Shown: positions 1 to 11,725, counted from the first letter of the stretch. The stretch is 64,000 bases of DNA from Actinomucor elegans (GCA_026027325.1 JAMSLZ010000004.1:2976001-3040000); one strand, 5' to 3'. The notes: generated by a model from the letters alone, not told the origin. Program-made: numbers and translations.

Positions 1-244
1 ACAGTCAATATGATGAGAAGAACGTGGAAGATAACATGGCATTTATAATAAAAGCAACCGATGGCCGGCGTTCCGATTTGTGTCAGCGCCATGGATATGT
101 AGAAGGTCTTTTGATGCGTCTCTTCAATTACTGGTAAATCTTAATATGTACGACTCAGTATCTTCATGCTACACGCATCGGCATGAAGAATAGTAACATT
201 CTGACTATTATATGCCGGTATTCGGTTTCTGTAAGGGTCAAATC

Positions 245-253
245 TTATAAATA
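245..253 (+). promoter_or_regulatory. TATA box of the small secreted peptide gene
   Basis: A TTATAAATA motif lies about 45 bp upstream of the ATG at 296. That is a credible TATA position for a short 5' leader. The following 40 bp are AT-rich and contain no upstream ATG. Confidence 0.45.
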
Positions 254-295
254 CTCGACTGATTTTAATTAGAAATCAGTATCTTTCTTTTCAAA

Positions 296-451
296 ATGAT
301 AGCCACTAAAGCAATATTCGTGTTACTTGCAGCAATACTTTGTGCAGCTTCGATGACGATGGCATCTCCAACACCTGATGAATATCACAAAGAGATTGGC
401 TGTATTGCTTATCCTGCTACTACGAGAACACCATTTTGCACACCCCAGTAA
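296..451 (+). CDS. small secreted cysteine-containing peptide, 51 aa
   Basis: A single uninterrupted frame encodes 51 residues. Residues 1-23 form a signal peptide: a Lys near the start, a hydrophobic core (IFVLLAAILCAA) and a small-residue cleavage region around MASP. The mature part is about 28 residues, starts near Pro-Thr-Pro-Asp-Glu-Tyr, and has two cysteines that could form one disulfide. A TATA box lies upstream, and an AATAAA-like motif (ataataaag) follows near 565. I recognise no family. The secretion signal and the well-placed TATA box argue against a chance frame. A pheromone-like or effector-like role is possible but is only inference. Confidence 0.5.
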   Translation: MIATKAIFVLLAAILCAASMTMASPTPDEYHKEIGCIAYPATTRTPFCTPQ

Positions 452-840
452 TTCCAATATGGCTGTGGTATTCTCCTTACCAACGTCTATAGCATTTTCC
501 TATGATAAATCACATTTTAATTGTACTCTATATTAAAGTAATTGCACAGCTAGTTACTTGTTCTATAATAAAGCCCTTTATACAAGAAGATATTTAATGT
601 AAAGCCATGTTTATTTTTCTGTTTTAGTTTCGGCTTTATTTCTACGCGCCGCGAGTTTATCTTGAAATTAAACACAGCCCACCAGAAAAGGAAGCAACTT
701 ACGTATTCTCCCAGATAGGAAGGTAAATAGGATCTTTACATAGGTTCGAAAATCCAGTCACTTTGCAATATAGGCCAGTAAAACTTCTTCTCGATATCTC
801 CACGTTTTTCCAATTCTTTATCCTTCAATTAAAAAAACAA
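452..840. other. intergenic region between the peptide gene and the bZIP gene
   Basis: AT-rich non-coding sequence. It holds the 3' UTR of the peptide gene and the promoter and 5' leader of the bZIP gene. The bZIP frame stays open upstream to 763, but the better start is the ATG at 841 after an A-rich leader. No other feature seen. Confidence 0.5.
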
Positions 841-2684
841 ATGGATACTATTGACTTCAACTGGCTCAACGATGATAACGATATCATGGATTCGTTAGTT
901 GGTTTAGCAGGACTATCTGAAGAACACCCTAGTCAAGCAACGAATGATAGTGCTGGAACAGACATTTTACAGTATTTATTACAGCCAAATAACAGTAGTT
1001 TTGCTTCTAGTAATCAAACAAACAATCAGGTGGAGAATACACCTGCACCTGCTACTGCTTCTGCTACTATTTCCGCTGCTTCTACTGCTACTCCTACCTC
1101 AAATCCCAACGATATCATCACAGATCCATATTTGAAGTCAACAGTCTCTGTAGTGCAAGCTAAGGATAATTTTGTAACGTTTATGCCCGTTTCTACACCT
1201 ACAACAAAGAAACAAAATGGAGCGAAAAAGACTAAGTTCAAGGAGCCTATTTTTGTTACTGAATCACCTCAAAGCTACAGCAAGAAAAAGAAAAAGTCTG
1301 GAACCAATATCAATGCACATAGCAGTGGCGATGACAATTCAGATGATGATATGTTATTGGATGAAGAACTTCTTGCTTCATCCAATACCTCAGCATTAAA
1401 GCTGAAACAAATGACATCGAAAGAGCGCCGGCAATTGAGGAACAAGATCTCTGCCCGTAACTTTAGAGTGCGAAGGAAGGGTAATCTAATGGTCTTTGTA
1501 TTGTTTGAACGATATATCTAATCCGGATCTACATAGAATACATCAATCAACTTGAGGAGAAAGTGGAAGAGCATGAAAAAACAATTCGAGTTTTAAAGGA
1601 AGAGAACGCAAAGCTTCGTAAATCCAATGAAGAACTTATGAAACAAGTCTTGAACCAGCCTATCACCCCTCCTTCATCTTCTGGTGATGAGTTACCTTAC
1701 TCTTCCTCTTCATCTGGTTCTGAAGGCCATTATTCACCTGAACCTATACCTTCCATGTTCCAGTTCCAATTGAACGATATTTATGACTTTAATCTTTTTG
1801 ATCAGCAAACGTTGACTCAACCAGCTCAACAGAGTCAACAGCAGCCAATGCAAATTAATGATTCTGCAAACATGTTCTTCCTCAATCACGCTACCATGCC
1901 TGACTGGGATATTCATCAAGTTCTTGGTGAGAAGGGTAGACCTGTAACTTCAGAAGAGCATCAACGCCAACTATCAAGAGAATTGATCACTAACTACCCA
2001 CTTTTGGCCCCTGCACTTATGTCTATTGTCCTTCGCCATACTCTCTCTCTGGAATATGTGTCCTCTCTTGCGAAAGAGCTTGAAGGAAGTTTTTCGAACC
2101 ATCATGCCAAATCGAGTACAGTTGAAGATGATCAAGAAACCTTGCGCGGAGTGGACATGGAAGATCTCAAGGCCAGTTTCAATTCGCTCGATATAGAAGA
2201 CACCAAGAGAGAAGCAATCAAAAAAGAAGATAGAGAACAAACTACAGAAGAAATGGCCGAAAAGAAAGCTAACGATCTGACTGACGAACACCTTGCTAAT
2301 ATGATGTTGGAGAAGTGTTTCCCTTCGTATGTTTTAATGCGCGCGCGTGGTTTATCGCATCAGCAAGTAGTTGATAGATGCCGTGAATGCATGAAGCATG
2401 AATACATAAAGCAAGAGCTAAGAGAAATCAAAAAGCAAGCCAAGCAAAAGAACTCAGAGAGCAAACAGTCTAAGTGGAGCACAAATACCCAAACATTACA
2501 AACCTATTGCCGGGTAGCTGGCTCATTATTAAGACATCCTCAGCGTATGACACGCGTCAGTCAAGTACTCAAGAAGGAAATCGAGTTCACGCACAACAAA
2601 CATACTGTTCGTATCGAAAATAACTACCGCAAACTGATGGGTGGAACTCACAAGAACCAGCGCATTACAAACACTTCCAACTAA
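841..2684 (+). CDS. bZIP transcription factor, 595 aa, two exons
   Basis: Exons are 841-1480 and 1537-2684, with a 56-bp GT-AG intron. The intron splits the bZIP domain exactly between basic region and zipper. Exon 1 ends in a basic region with the N-x7-R signature (NKISARNFR, then VRRK). Exon 2 continues EYINQLEEKVEE and a heptad zipper over about 35 residues (roughly residues 191-250 overall). The N-terminus is Asp/Asn-rich and then Ser/Thr/Ala-rich. A Ser-rich stretch follows the zipper, then a conserved-looking helical segment (PLLAPALMSIVLRHTL) and a charged Lys/Glu region. It should act as a nuclear DNA-binding dimer. The basic region resembles fungal factors with the NKxSARxFRxRRKEY pattern, but I cannot assign an orthologue. 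The start at 841 is preferred over an in-frame upstream extension because of its A-rich context. Confidence 0.88.
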
Positions 2685-4242
2685 AACCATAACACACTTT
2701 CTTGCATTTTTTTTTTTTTTTTTTGTAAATAACTATCAAGTCTTGTTTAAAGAGTTCTTCCTCCAATTCATATCATACACCCATATAACTCCTTTTTTTT
2801 CTGTTAATATACACCTATTTTATTATATTCTTTTCGATAAATAATATATAAATCAGCATTTTATTATTTTTATTGAAAACAATAAAAACCTACATTGATT
2901 ACTAACCAAGCTTGCTCTCGATAGCATTGTTCCCAGTCATGTTTCGAGTGTAATCATATTTAAACCAAATTAAGTTTGTATTCAGTGTAAAAGCTCATTC
3001 TGAACATGAAATATTATTCTAATGCGACATTTGACTGAGAGGAGTCAAAATATCTTGTAGATCACTAGATCTATATATCAAAAACATTTCATTTACTGTT
3101 AATTGCTGATGAGTACAATATATAGACTGAATTTCAGTCTAGTAAAAGTTCTAATACATGAAAATGATGTATACTTGGACTAATCCAGCCCTTATAAGTG
3201 CTGTATTTCATTCTGAACTTGTATTGACCTTCATATGGACCATCAAATCAGTTTCTGTCGAGAAATGTAGGATTTTAAAAAGGGCAAAATTTTCAAAACT
3301 TGCTTTAGCTTTTATAGAGCATGCATATGACAATTTGAAAGAATTCTCTTATTATAATGTTAGTATATTTAACGGTATGTAAAATGTAATTTTATAAAAT
3401 TGTGTTATATATAGAATATACGGATTTTGAATACATTTCTAAAGGATGTAAAGGATTATTTTTTATCAACAATAACCCAAACAATTAAATAAAATAGCTA
3501 ACGATCTTTATACTATCTTATTCACGATTCTATTATGCACAAAAGTAGCATAAGAAAGTTACTGGTTCTCTCCTACCACGACCGCCCGCTGCTACTGCTG
3601 TTACTGATAATTCTAAGTTTTAATTACCGAAATCCAATAAAAACGAAAAAAATTGAAGTGGTGTAACCTTTATTGAATTTTTTTTTTTGTATTATGTAAT
3701 GCCAGCATTAGCAGCTGGTGCTTATCATTATGCATTGATCTGGCAGTAGAATGATAGTATCAACCAATAAAAACATTACACTGGCTATACTCCTCATTGT
3801 TTATATATAGCAGAGGCTAAAAACAGCAGAACTACGTAAGAAAACGCTCGTTTTATGCATTATCAAATACTTCACTATACCCAATTAAATAGAACAGTAT
3901 GATCAATAAGCACTCTTGGTGAACAAAAACACAAGCAGCTGTAGTTCTTTCATGATCATACATATCTAAAACTGAGTTATAAATATTATGCTGACAAAAG
4001 AGACTATATCAAATCATAGAATATAGATTTACAACATCAAGTTCAGAAGTGCTTGTCTTCGTAGTTTACTTTATGAAACGCTCATATATAAGTAAAAATG
4101 TTCCAGGACATCTTATAGCTGATTCAAGAAACACCAAACAAAACAATAGCAACCATTTTATCAACACTGTCATTAAACACCAAAACTCTCTTTTAACAAA
4201 ATGTAATAGATCTAAAAGAAAAAGGATTTTCTTTTAGTTTCC
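2685..4242. other. intergenic region, no gene seen
   Basis: This AT-rich stretch starts with the T-rich 3' UTR of the bZIP gene, including a run of 17 T near 2708. About 2995-3075 is a decayed copy of a dispersed repeat described elsewhere (TCATTCTGAACATG, then TGCGACATTTGACTGAG). Short open frames at 3158-3382 and 4049-4237 show no recognisable protein. Confidence 0.5.
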
Positions 4243-4956
4243 TTACAGAGTCTCGGCGGTTTTATTCAGACTTAATGAGGGTTCGATCTTCTTAAAGACG
4301 TTGTATATTTCAGTAGCGTGTACCATTTGATCTCGATGGATTATGACATTGTTGGTATTTGTTTCATCAGTAGAATGTGTTGGGGCCGTCTGAAGACATT
4401 GATTATAGAAGTTTTGAATCGAGATTCGTGTATCTCTTCTCTTAAATCCTTCGCGAAGTCGTTGTTCAATAAGATCTTTTGTCGCTTTTGAAAGAGGCAG
4501 GTGTTGAAGATCTTCAGGGCCACCGACCTGATGATTGTGTTCTCCAATGTGCTCCAGAATAACCTCCTGTGGGTTACTCTTCCAACAAGTTGCTATCAAA
4601 CGAGCTGGACAGTTGATCTTTTTGCTTTTCTTTTCACGAGAGACACCAGAGTTGCCGCCTTTTGGTCTATCTTGGCGTCGCTGCTTGTTTCCTGCTCTGT
4701 GACAAACGTGATAGGTTTTGAAAACATATCTGATGATACGTTTTCTGCGCTTGACTTGAGAGTTCTCATCCATGGCCCTTTCCAGTTGTCTTTTCTCGAT
4801 TTTACTGCTGTCTTTATTAGCACTCACAACGAATCTGACGCCGTGGTTTGGAAGGTAATTGTCAACGGCTTGTTTCCATGTTTCGACAGGCACAACGATT
4901 GCACTAGGTATAGGCGTGTATCTTTGAACAGTGAGAGGGAGTACAGTATTTGACAT
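4243..4956 (-). CDS. FAR1/WRKY-GCM1-type zinc DNA-binding protein, 237 aa
   Basis: A single-exon minus-strand gene. The central part has the spacing of a FAR1-family DNA-binding domain (WRKY-GCM1 zinc fold): Cys in TYHVCHRAG, Cys in KKINCPARL, then a beta-rich segment and the paired histidines of GEHNHQ, flanked by a very basic linker (KRRKR, KQRRQDR, KKSKK). This domain is the usual N-terminus of MULE (Mutator-like) transposases and their domesticated relatives. Here no DDE transposase or SWIM finger follows. The C-terminal 90 residues are helical and charged. I infer a solitary nuclear DNA-binding protein, either a domesticated MULE fragment or a member of an expanded fungal FAR1-like family. 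I see no terminal inverted repeats around it. Confidence 0.65.
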   Translation of the reverse strand: MSNTVLPLTVQRYTPIPSAIVVPVETWKQAVDNYLPNHGVRFVVSANKDSSKIEKRQLERAMDENSQVKRRKRIIRYVFKTYHVCHRAGNKQRRQDRPKGGNSGVSREKKSKKINCPARLIATCWKSNPQEVILEHIGEHNHQVGGPEDLQHLPLSKATKDLIEQRLREGFKRRDTRISIQNFYNQCLQTAPTHSTDETNTNNVIIHRDQMVHATEIYNVFKKIEPSLSLNKTAETL

Positions 4957-6559
4957 GGTTTTTTGATTGAATGGAGGTTGGTTAGATAAATATATATTAT
5001 AAAAAAAAACGATTCAAATAAAACATTCTTACTAGAATCCTATTCTGTTCACGTCACTATACCCTCGTATTTTAAGAGGTGTTTGAATGGTTTCAGAAGT
5101 TTTATTGGATTTCGGAGTATAACTTAATGAATTAAAAATCCTCGGTAGGGTGTTCCTAGGAGCTCAGTTCAACTATTACTATTGGACAATGAGATTCGAA
5201 AAGTAATGCATTAACAAAATTCATCATTTAAACTTCAATGTAGCTTTTATATGATTGGAAAGCGCTAACTAATACAATCTAATGATGAACAATCTTTGTG
5301 CATTTGAAGATATAAATTTCATTCTATAGTTAATTGAATCTATTGGGTTTTCGATAAAAAAAAAATCAAATTTTACGGTTTCGAAAATATAGCCTTTGTT
5401 GACGTACGTAGAACATTAAAAATATAAATTTGCATTGCCTATGAGCATGTCTTTCAGATATAATCCAAGTTTTCTATAAAAATAAGTATAAAAATTTGAA
5501 TCGGAAATCACGCACTTTTCACATCTCTGACATTTCTCGATAATTCTGTCAATGTAGTATTGCATCTATTAGAGCTGTTGTTAAAAAGAGTAATTGCATG
5601 TATTTCGCGTAATCCGGATCAATAAAATTATAGATCTCCCGATTAATCTCAGTCCAGTGAGTAGATTATAATGTAGTTGATTACCAGTATATTTATATAT
5701 TTATTTCACATAAACACCTAATCATCTCGAGATCCTCCAATGAATTTCGGCTCAACCTTGTCTTTGATTAGTAATCCATGTCCAGAATGAGCTAATACGT
5801 CTCATATAATCTCAAACGTTCTTACACCAAAACTTTTAAGGAGATATACATATCTTGTATAATGACATTTGCAGCTTACGTGAAACGAACCAATCATAAA
5901 AGGTTAACTAGGTGCGACTGTTATGCTCGAAATCTGGTGTTCTTTTGTCTGATGCGGTAGTTTCATGTTGATTGTTTCAAAGGTTTCATTAAATACCCAT
6001 GATGCTCACCGAAAGTAAAAACACCACATCTCTGGTTATTTAAAAGCAAAATGCCTGCTGAGAAAGCATTCAAGTTGCTGTTTGTTGACAGATATGCATT
6101 ATTAAAAAACTACGCAGAGCAAATTTTATCATGCTTTTTGTTAATAATTTTCATATGCTCCTTCCAAGGTGGAACATAGTTTTTGGACATTCGTTGCCAT
6201 GTGTCAACCAATAGAAAATCTTGCCGGAATTTGAGTGGAATGCTCATTTTCAAGAAAGCAAAGATATTCATAGAGTGTTGGGGACAGTTACACGGAGAAG
6301 ACTTAATGATAGTTAACATTGATACAGTGAATTGGGGGATACACTTTTATAGCTAGACAATCCCAACCAAAACCGAGCTTAGCATAAAGTCGTCGGGATT
6401 CTCGATTATCTAAAATAACATTTCATGTTTTTTCGCGCAAGCTGTCAGGTTTCTCTTTCCATTCGGAAAGCATAAATAGCTCCACTAGAAATATTGATCT
6501 CATCTTCTTCTTCTCATCATTCATATTTAATTTAAACAACTATTATTATTATCATTATT
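4957..6559. other. intergenic region upstream of the acetyl-CoA synthetase gene
   Basis: A divergent promoter region for the FAR1-like gene (minus) and acetyl-CoA synthetase (plus). About 5680-5800 carries a decayed reverse-strand copy of the dispersed intergenic repeat (its forward reading contains TCATTCTGGACATG and TTACTAATC). A minus frame at 6110-6319 has no recognisable content. Short TTATTA repeats directly precede the ATG at 6560. Confidence 0.45.
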
Positions 6560-8855
6560 ATGTCGACACAAGAAAAGACATATCCTGTTCCAGAGAGATT
6601 ACAAGAAGCTTCAGATTTGCCCACACCTTTTATTAGTTCTTTTGATGAATACAAAGAGCTTTGGCAAGAAAGTATAGACAATTCATCAGAGTTCTTTGCA
6701 AAGGCAAGTTGTTTATAGAAAATATGAACTATACATGCTAATTCCTTTTCAATATCAGGCTGCTAGAGAGCTACTTCACTGGGACAAAGATTTCATCACT
6801 ACCACCACTGGTGATTTTACTAATGGCAACGTTGCATGGTTTCTTGAAGGAGAGCTAAACGTTTCCTATAACTGCGTCGATAGACATGCCTTTTCAACAC
6901 CTAACAAGGTAGCTTTATGAACATATATAGTTTAGATAAAATTATTGATAGTGTGACTAGATAGCCATCATTCATGAAGGTGATAATCCTGAAAACGTCC
7001 GCAAAATTACATATCTTGAATTATTGCAAGAGGTAAGCCGCATAGCCAATGTATTACACAATATGGATGTACGCAGAGGTGATAGCGTTGTGATTTACAT
7101 GCCTATGATTCCTGAAGCTATTTATGCCATGCTCGCGTGTGCTCGCTTAGGCGCTATACATTCAGTTGTTTTTGCTGGGTTTTCAGCTATATCTCTTCGT
7201 GATCGTATTCAAGATTGTGGTGCTCGTGTGGTATTGACAGCTGATGAAGGACGTCGCGGTGGCCGATCTGTAGCTACTAAACGTATTGTTGATGATGCTT
7301 TAAGAGGAGACACGCTGGTAGATCGTGTTATTGTAGTGAAGCATACAGGATCGCCTGATATACCAATGGTACCTGGTAGAGATCTTTGGTGGCATGAACA
7401 AATAGCCGAAGGACGCCCTTATTTTCCTTCAACTCCCATGAATTCTGAAGACCCTTTGTTCTTATTGTATACGTCTGGATCTACCGGCTCTCCCAAAGGT
7501 GTTCTACATACAACGGGCGGCTATCTTTTAGGAGCAGCCATGACTGTCAAGTATGTATTTGATTACCATGAAGACGATATTTATGCTTGCATGGCTGACA
7601 TTGGTTGGATTACGGTATGAAGCTAAATAAAAGATGGACAATGATTGAATATATTGACAAAATATGCATTGTAGGGACATACATATATTGTCTATGGTCC
7701 CCTTGCTTTAGGGGCTACTACTGTACTATTTGAATCCACGCCTACTTACCCAACACCCTCTCGCTTCTGGGAAACAGTAGAAAAACACAAGATTACTCAG
7801 TTTTACACTGCACCTACTGCTATTCGTGCTCTCCGTCGTTTAGGCGATGCTTATGTCGAGAAATGCGATCTATCTAGTCTGCGTGTCATTGGATCAGTAG
7901 GAGAACCTATTGACGAAGAAGCCTGGACTTGGTACTATGAAAAAGTGGGATATTCTCAATGCGCTGTAGTTGATACATACTGGCAAACGGAAACAGGTTC
8001 AATAGTCATTACCCCATTGCCAGGTGCCACACCCACTAAGCCTGGATCTGCTACTTTCCCATTCTTTGGTATATTACCAGTTATTCTGGATCCTACAACA
8101 GGGCAAGAGTTGGAAGGTGATGATGTGACAGGTGTCTTGGCTATTAAGAAACCATGGCCGTCAGTAGCTCGCACAGTGTTCAATAATCATCATAGGTATA
8201 TGGAAACTTATTTGAAACCTTATCCTGGCTATTATTTTACAGGTAAATCCCTTTACTAAACCATATACCCTGCTAATTGACTTGCTATATATCTAGGTGA
8301 TGGTGCGACTCGGGATAAAGATCAGTATATATGGATTCGAGGCCGTGTAGATGGTATGAAAGCAAAAATAAACACGAATTAGCCAGATATTAATCATTGC
8401 TATACGCTTTAGATGTAATTAATGTCTCTGGTCACCGTCTTTCCACCTCAGAAATCGAGTCTGCTTTGGTTTTGGAATCTTCTGTAGCGGAAGCGGCTGT
8501 AATTGGAGGTCATGATGACTTGACGGGCCAATGTATACATGCTTTTTGTACTTTGAATCCTAACAACACAGATGACAGTGATGAACTTGTTCAAGAACTC
8601 ATATTGCGCGTCAGAAGCTCCATTGGACCTTTCGCTAAACCTAAAGCCATCTATATTGTGACTGATTTGCCAAAAACACGTTCAGGCAAAGTCCTTCGTC
8701 GTGTCTTGCGTAAAATTGTGAATGATGAAGCTGATCAACTAGGAGATACTTCTACTATGGCGAATCCAGGTATCCTTCATCATCTTATAGAAAAAGTCCA
8801 GCAGCATCATACTCAACATCATCATCATCATCATAACAAGACAGCAAACACTTAA
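6560..8855 (+). CDS. acetyl-CoA synthetase, 671 aa, six exons
   Basis: Makes acetyl-CoA from acetate, ATP and CoA in the cytosol and nucleus. Exons: 6560-6703, 6759-6908, 6961-7614, 7675-8242, 8297-8353, 8413-8855; all junctions keep frame. The N-terminal ACS region ends in [11 protein letters not shown]. The AMP-binding P-loop motif [11 protein letters not shown] is at about residues 268-278, followed by HTTGGYL. The block [11 protein letters not shown] is in exon 4, [17 protein letters not shown] spans exons 5-6, and the acylation-site block TRSGKVLRR is at about 613-621. The length matches fungal FacA/Acs proteins. The C-terminus is unusual, ending in a histidine-rich tail. Intron 1 uses a GC-AG boundary (AAG/GCAAGT). 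The start follows a TTATTA-rich leader and matches family length. Confidence 0.96.
6704..6758 (+). other. GC-AG intron 1 of the acetyl-CoA synthetase gene
   Basis: The exon ends TTTGCAAAG and the intron begins GCAAGT. It contains a TGCTAAT branch-like motif and ends ATATCAG before GCTGCTAGAGAGC. Only this boundary joins the conserved block EFFAK to AARELLHW without a frame change. No GT donor at this position fits. Confidence 0.75.
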
Positions 8856-9337
8856 ACCATATACATATATACAAGTGCCCTACACATCTCTTTAACTTAA
8901 TAAATACAAAACTACTCTTCATCTTTAGCAAGTCCCATGCTTGATATGCCGAGAACATCATGGTTTCATATCACAAATCAGCGTTTCTCTACTAAATTCA
9001 ATCCTGCTCGAGACCCATCCCAAAGAAACAGTCTTGTTCTCAGCAGACTCTTCAGGCAGCTTCTACTGCTTTTACATTTTTAAACTTGACCTGTGTCAAT
9101 TGCATAAAGCCCTTTGTTTCTTTAGATAAGGTGCTGCTCTTGATGATTTGATACGACTGAGATTCCCGTAGTTTCTTGAAGTATAGCACGCGTATATTTA
9201 GAATACTTTATATAGTTTACAACGGGTAATAAAACAGAGGCGCGTTTCTTTATTGACGAGAAAGGTTGCGGTTTGCTGTGTCCTCTACTTATTTATTAAG
9301 ATCGTTTATATATATATATACTATTGGCGAAAATGAC
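8856..9337. other. convergent intergenic region
   Basis: Lies between the 3' ends of the acetyl-CoA synthetase (plus) and ATP synthase subunit j (minus) genes. It holds AATAAA-like signals (ttaataaatac near 8898) and a (TA)n stretch near 9307-9320. The short open frame at 8941-9129 has no recognisable content. Confidence 0.5.
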
Positions 9338-9640
9338 TTAATGAGCCTTCTTTCCGGAAGCCACTGTAATTAAACATATTAGTTTCTCGATTCAACTTGT
9401 AATACTTTATTCAAACTTACAAGCAGGGTTTCTGGGATCGTTCTTGTATTCGTCACCTATTAAATAAAAAATAAAGAAAAGGAATAAGCTAAATGCAAGA
9501 ATTATCATTGAAATTTTGCAATTACTGTTGATCATGGCATCTTGAGCCTTGGCAACCAAGTAGAAAACAGCAAGACCACCAGCAATGAAGGGGGCAGCAG
9601 GACGAAGAACAGGAGTAGACCACTTGCGCATACCAAACAT
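9338..9640 (-). CDS. ATP18: mitochondrial ATP synthase subunit j, 58 aa, three exons
   Basis: A small inner-membrane subunit of the F0 part of ATP synthase, needed for complex dimer stability in yeast. Exons on the minus strand: 9640-9526, 9456-9421 and 9363-9338. Joined, they read MFGMRKWSTPVLRP, one transmembrane helix (residues about 16-32, FIAGGLAVFYLVAKA), the conserved QDAMINSDEYKNDPRNP, and a Lys-rich tail GKKAH. This is the classic subunit j pattern, and the length matches the family. The frame reads open through intron 1 (9525-9457), which could mislead an automated call, but only splicing restores NSDEYKNDPRNP. The last exon encodes just eight residues. Confidence 0.93.
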
Positions 9641-10316
9641 TTTCGTTATATTCTTTTAATGTGGAGAAATAGAAAAGCTAAAAAGAAAGGCTCGCCTTTT
9701 TGGCCGTCTGAAATAAATAATATTAGGTGTGGGGCCTTTCCACACCCCATTTGAGCAGGGGCAACTGGTAGAATAAACTGGCTGAGATCTAGCTGAGCGT
9801 GAATACAGGTTTGCCCGCTGTTTACGTCACGACTGGTTTAATTATCAGTATACCTTGGGCTGTTAATAAACACCCTGTAATTTCTGGTACTTCATTGGTT
9901 GACGGTGATTACATCTGTTAAATTTTGGGTCACTGAAATTGCCTCTCTAAATGGCTTTGATGCGACTTTTGTATAGTATAATTTTTCTCGTATATGCGTG
10001 ATCTTTTAGTATAGATTGAGTAAAATTCAATTATTCATCGAGCGATATGAATAGTCGATTAATTCTATACGAGAATGTTAGAGTTATCTTTTAATTTATA
10101 AGTGTTCATTTGATTTTAGATAGTTGATTAAAACCGATCTTTCTACATATGCAAAAATATATGCAAATGATAGACTAAAATTCCTTCAGTAAAACAATAC
10201 ATGATTTGGCATTAAAGATTGTGACCCAAAAATGAAGTCTTCACGATAAAAATTCGAATCTTCAAATAATAAAAAAATTGAGAATCTTCATTGGCTAACG
10301 GAATATGAATAAGCTT
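9641..10316. other. intergenic region upstream of subunit j and next to CACTA-1
   Basis: Holds the minus-strand promoter of the subunit j gene. A small perfect stem (GGTGTGG, loop, CCACACC) lies near 9726-9746 in a GC-richer patch. The rest is AT-rich with no gene. It ends with AGG, the left target-site duplication of the transposon. Confidence 0.45.
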
Positions 10317-10481
10317 AGGCACTATGGGAAAAATTCGAGTGAATTTCGAGTGAATTTCAAGTTAACTCGGTTTGCAGGAGAATCGTTGCCGTTTCGAGTG
10401 AATTCAAGTTAACTTGCAATTCACCTGCAATTCACTTGAAAATCAGGTTAACCCGAAATTCACCTTAAATTAACTCGAAAA

Positions 10482-10647
10482 ACATGTTAACTCGCAATTC
10501 ACTTGCAATTCACTCGAAAAACATGTTAACTTGCAATTCACTTGCAATTCACTCGAAAAACATGTTAACTTGCAATTCACTTGCAATTCACTCGAAAAAC
10601 ATGTTAACTTGCAATTCACTTGCAATTCACTCGAAAAGCATGTTAAC
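10482..10647 (+). repeat. 39-bp tandem repeat in the left subterminal region of CACTA-1
   Basis: Four near-identical 39-bp units start at 10482, 10521, 10560 and 10599, followed by a partial unit. Each holds ACATGTTAAC and two TTGCAATTCAC/TTCACTCG motifs. Looser versions of the same words occur from about 10335 to 10480. Because 39 is a multiple of three, a spurious repetitive open frame crosses the array. The likely role is transposase or accessory-protein binding, by analogy with En/Spm subterminal repeats. Confidence 0.85.
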
Positions 10648-10806
10648 CTTCCTATGATTTCAACCACTTATATTTCAACCTTTTTTGCATGTATTAACCA
10701 TGTATAGATAATGAAACAACATATGTGTAATGATGACTCTTTATTCAATAAGATAAACGATACAAAATGGGTATATAATATTAAGCTAATTATATTTACT
10801 GATATA

Positions 10807-11480
10807 TTACTGCAGTCCTTGATTTCTTGCATTTCTTAACTGCGCACCTTCCGCTTGAAGCCTACAAATGGGTGTTCATTTTTCTCTCCTTTTGATTCAA
10901 TATGCAATAGTTATAGAATGTACACTTACACTTTCTTCCTGTTATATTTGCTTCTGTTAGTCCATTTTTCTTGCACAAGAAACTCGCAAGGCCAAAATCT
11001 TACACACTTGTTGATGATAGCAAGCCGTTCATCTGATGCTATCGACTGTTGTAGTGCCGACTGTATCATGGAGAGCTTATTAAGAGAAGAAAGCAGCCTC
11101 CAGCTTTTACATGCAGCTTCTGGGTTCTGCTGCGCAAAAGTTAGTACTGAAGAGAAAGCTTCTTGATCAAGTATTCCCATCAGGCTGCTGATATCTTCAT
11201 CATTAGGCACTGGCTCCTTTAGGTGTTCTTTTAAAAAGCATTGGATATAGACTTTAGAATTTACTCTCCTTTGCTTCTTTGGCACTGGGATAGTTTTTGA
11301 GCTTCCTATGTTTAAAGAGGGTTGAAGCTTTTCATCGAAATAGTTTACGAGATCTTGTTTAAAATCTTCCATCCAAGGTGGAGGTAGATTTATTTGACTG
11401 TTAAGATCTCTGTCGTTTTCTCTGCTGCTGGATTGACTGGATTGGCTGGTCTGTCTAATTTGTCTTCTGTTAGCTGGCAT
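10807..11480 (-). CDS. CACTA-1 accessory protein, 201 aa, two exons
   Basis: Minus-strand exons are 11480-10930 and 10861-10807, with a GTAAGT donor and TTTGTAG acceptor. It lies inside the transposon and is transcribed away from the transposase. The N-terminus is rich in Arg, Gln and Ser; then come an amphipathic helix (PPPWMEDFKQDLVNYF), a basic patch (PKKQRR) that may be a nuclear localisation signal, and a compact helical C-terminal half. I recognise no family. By position it may play the part TnpA plays in En/Spm (binding subterminal repeats), but no similarity supports that. It may also act independently as a DNA-binding regulator of the element. Confidence 0.6.
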
Positions 11481-11725
11481 GATTCTAATGATTTTATAAA
11501 ATTTATGGAAAGAAATGAGTGCAAAAGAAATGCATGTAGTGGAACCATCTTTATATCATAAGCCCTGCAGTTAAAAATGGCTTTAACTTAATAGGTATAG
11601 CCTGTGTCGGGAGAATCTTACCAGGAAGTGCTAGGTATCATATACAAAAAATCAGAACCTATTAGAGCTAATGTAACGTAATTATGCGTAATAAACAAAC
11701 CTTGCTCGAATATTGATATCTCTCT

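Noticed and set aside
6110..6319. 69-codon minus frame upstream of acetyl-CoA synthetase
   Set aside because: No domain, no promoter evidence, composition like surrounding AT-rich DNA.
9407..9640. Unspliced 77-aa version of subunit j
   Set aside because: The extra segment is intron read-through. Splicing restores the conserved NSDEYKNDPRNP and the short tail.
10470..10667. Minus-strand open frame encoding a 13-residue repeated peptide
   Set aside because: It is the translation of the 39-bp subterminal tandem repeat of CACTA-1. The unit is a multiple of three, so the frame stays open by arithmetic.
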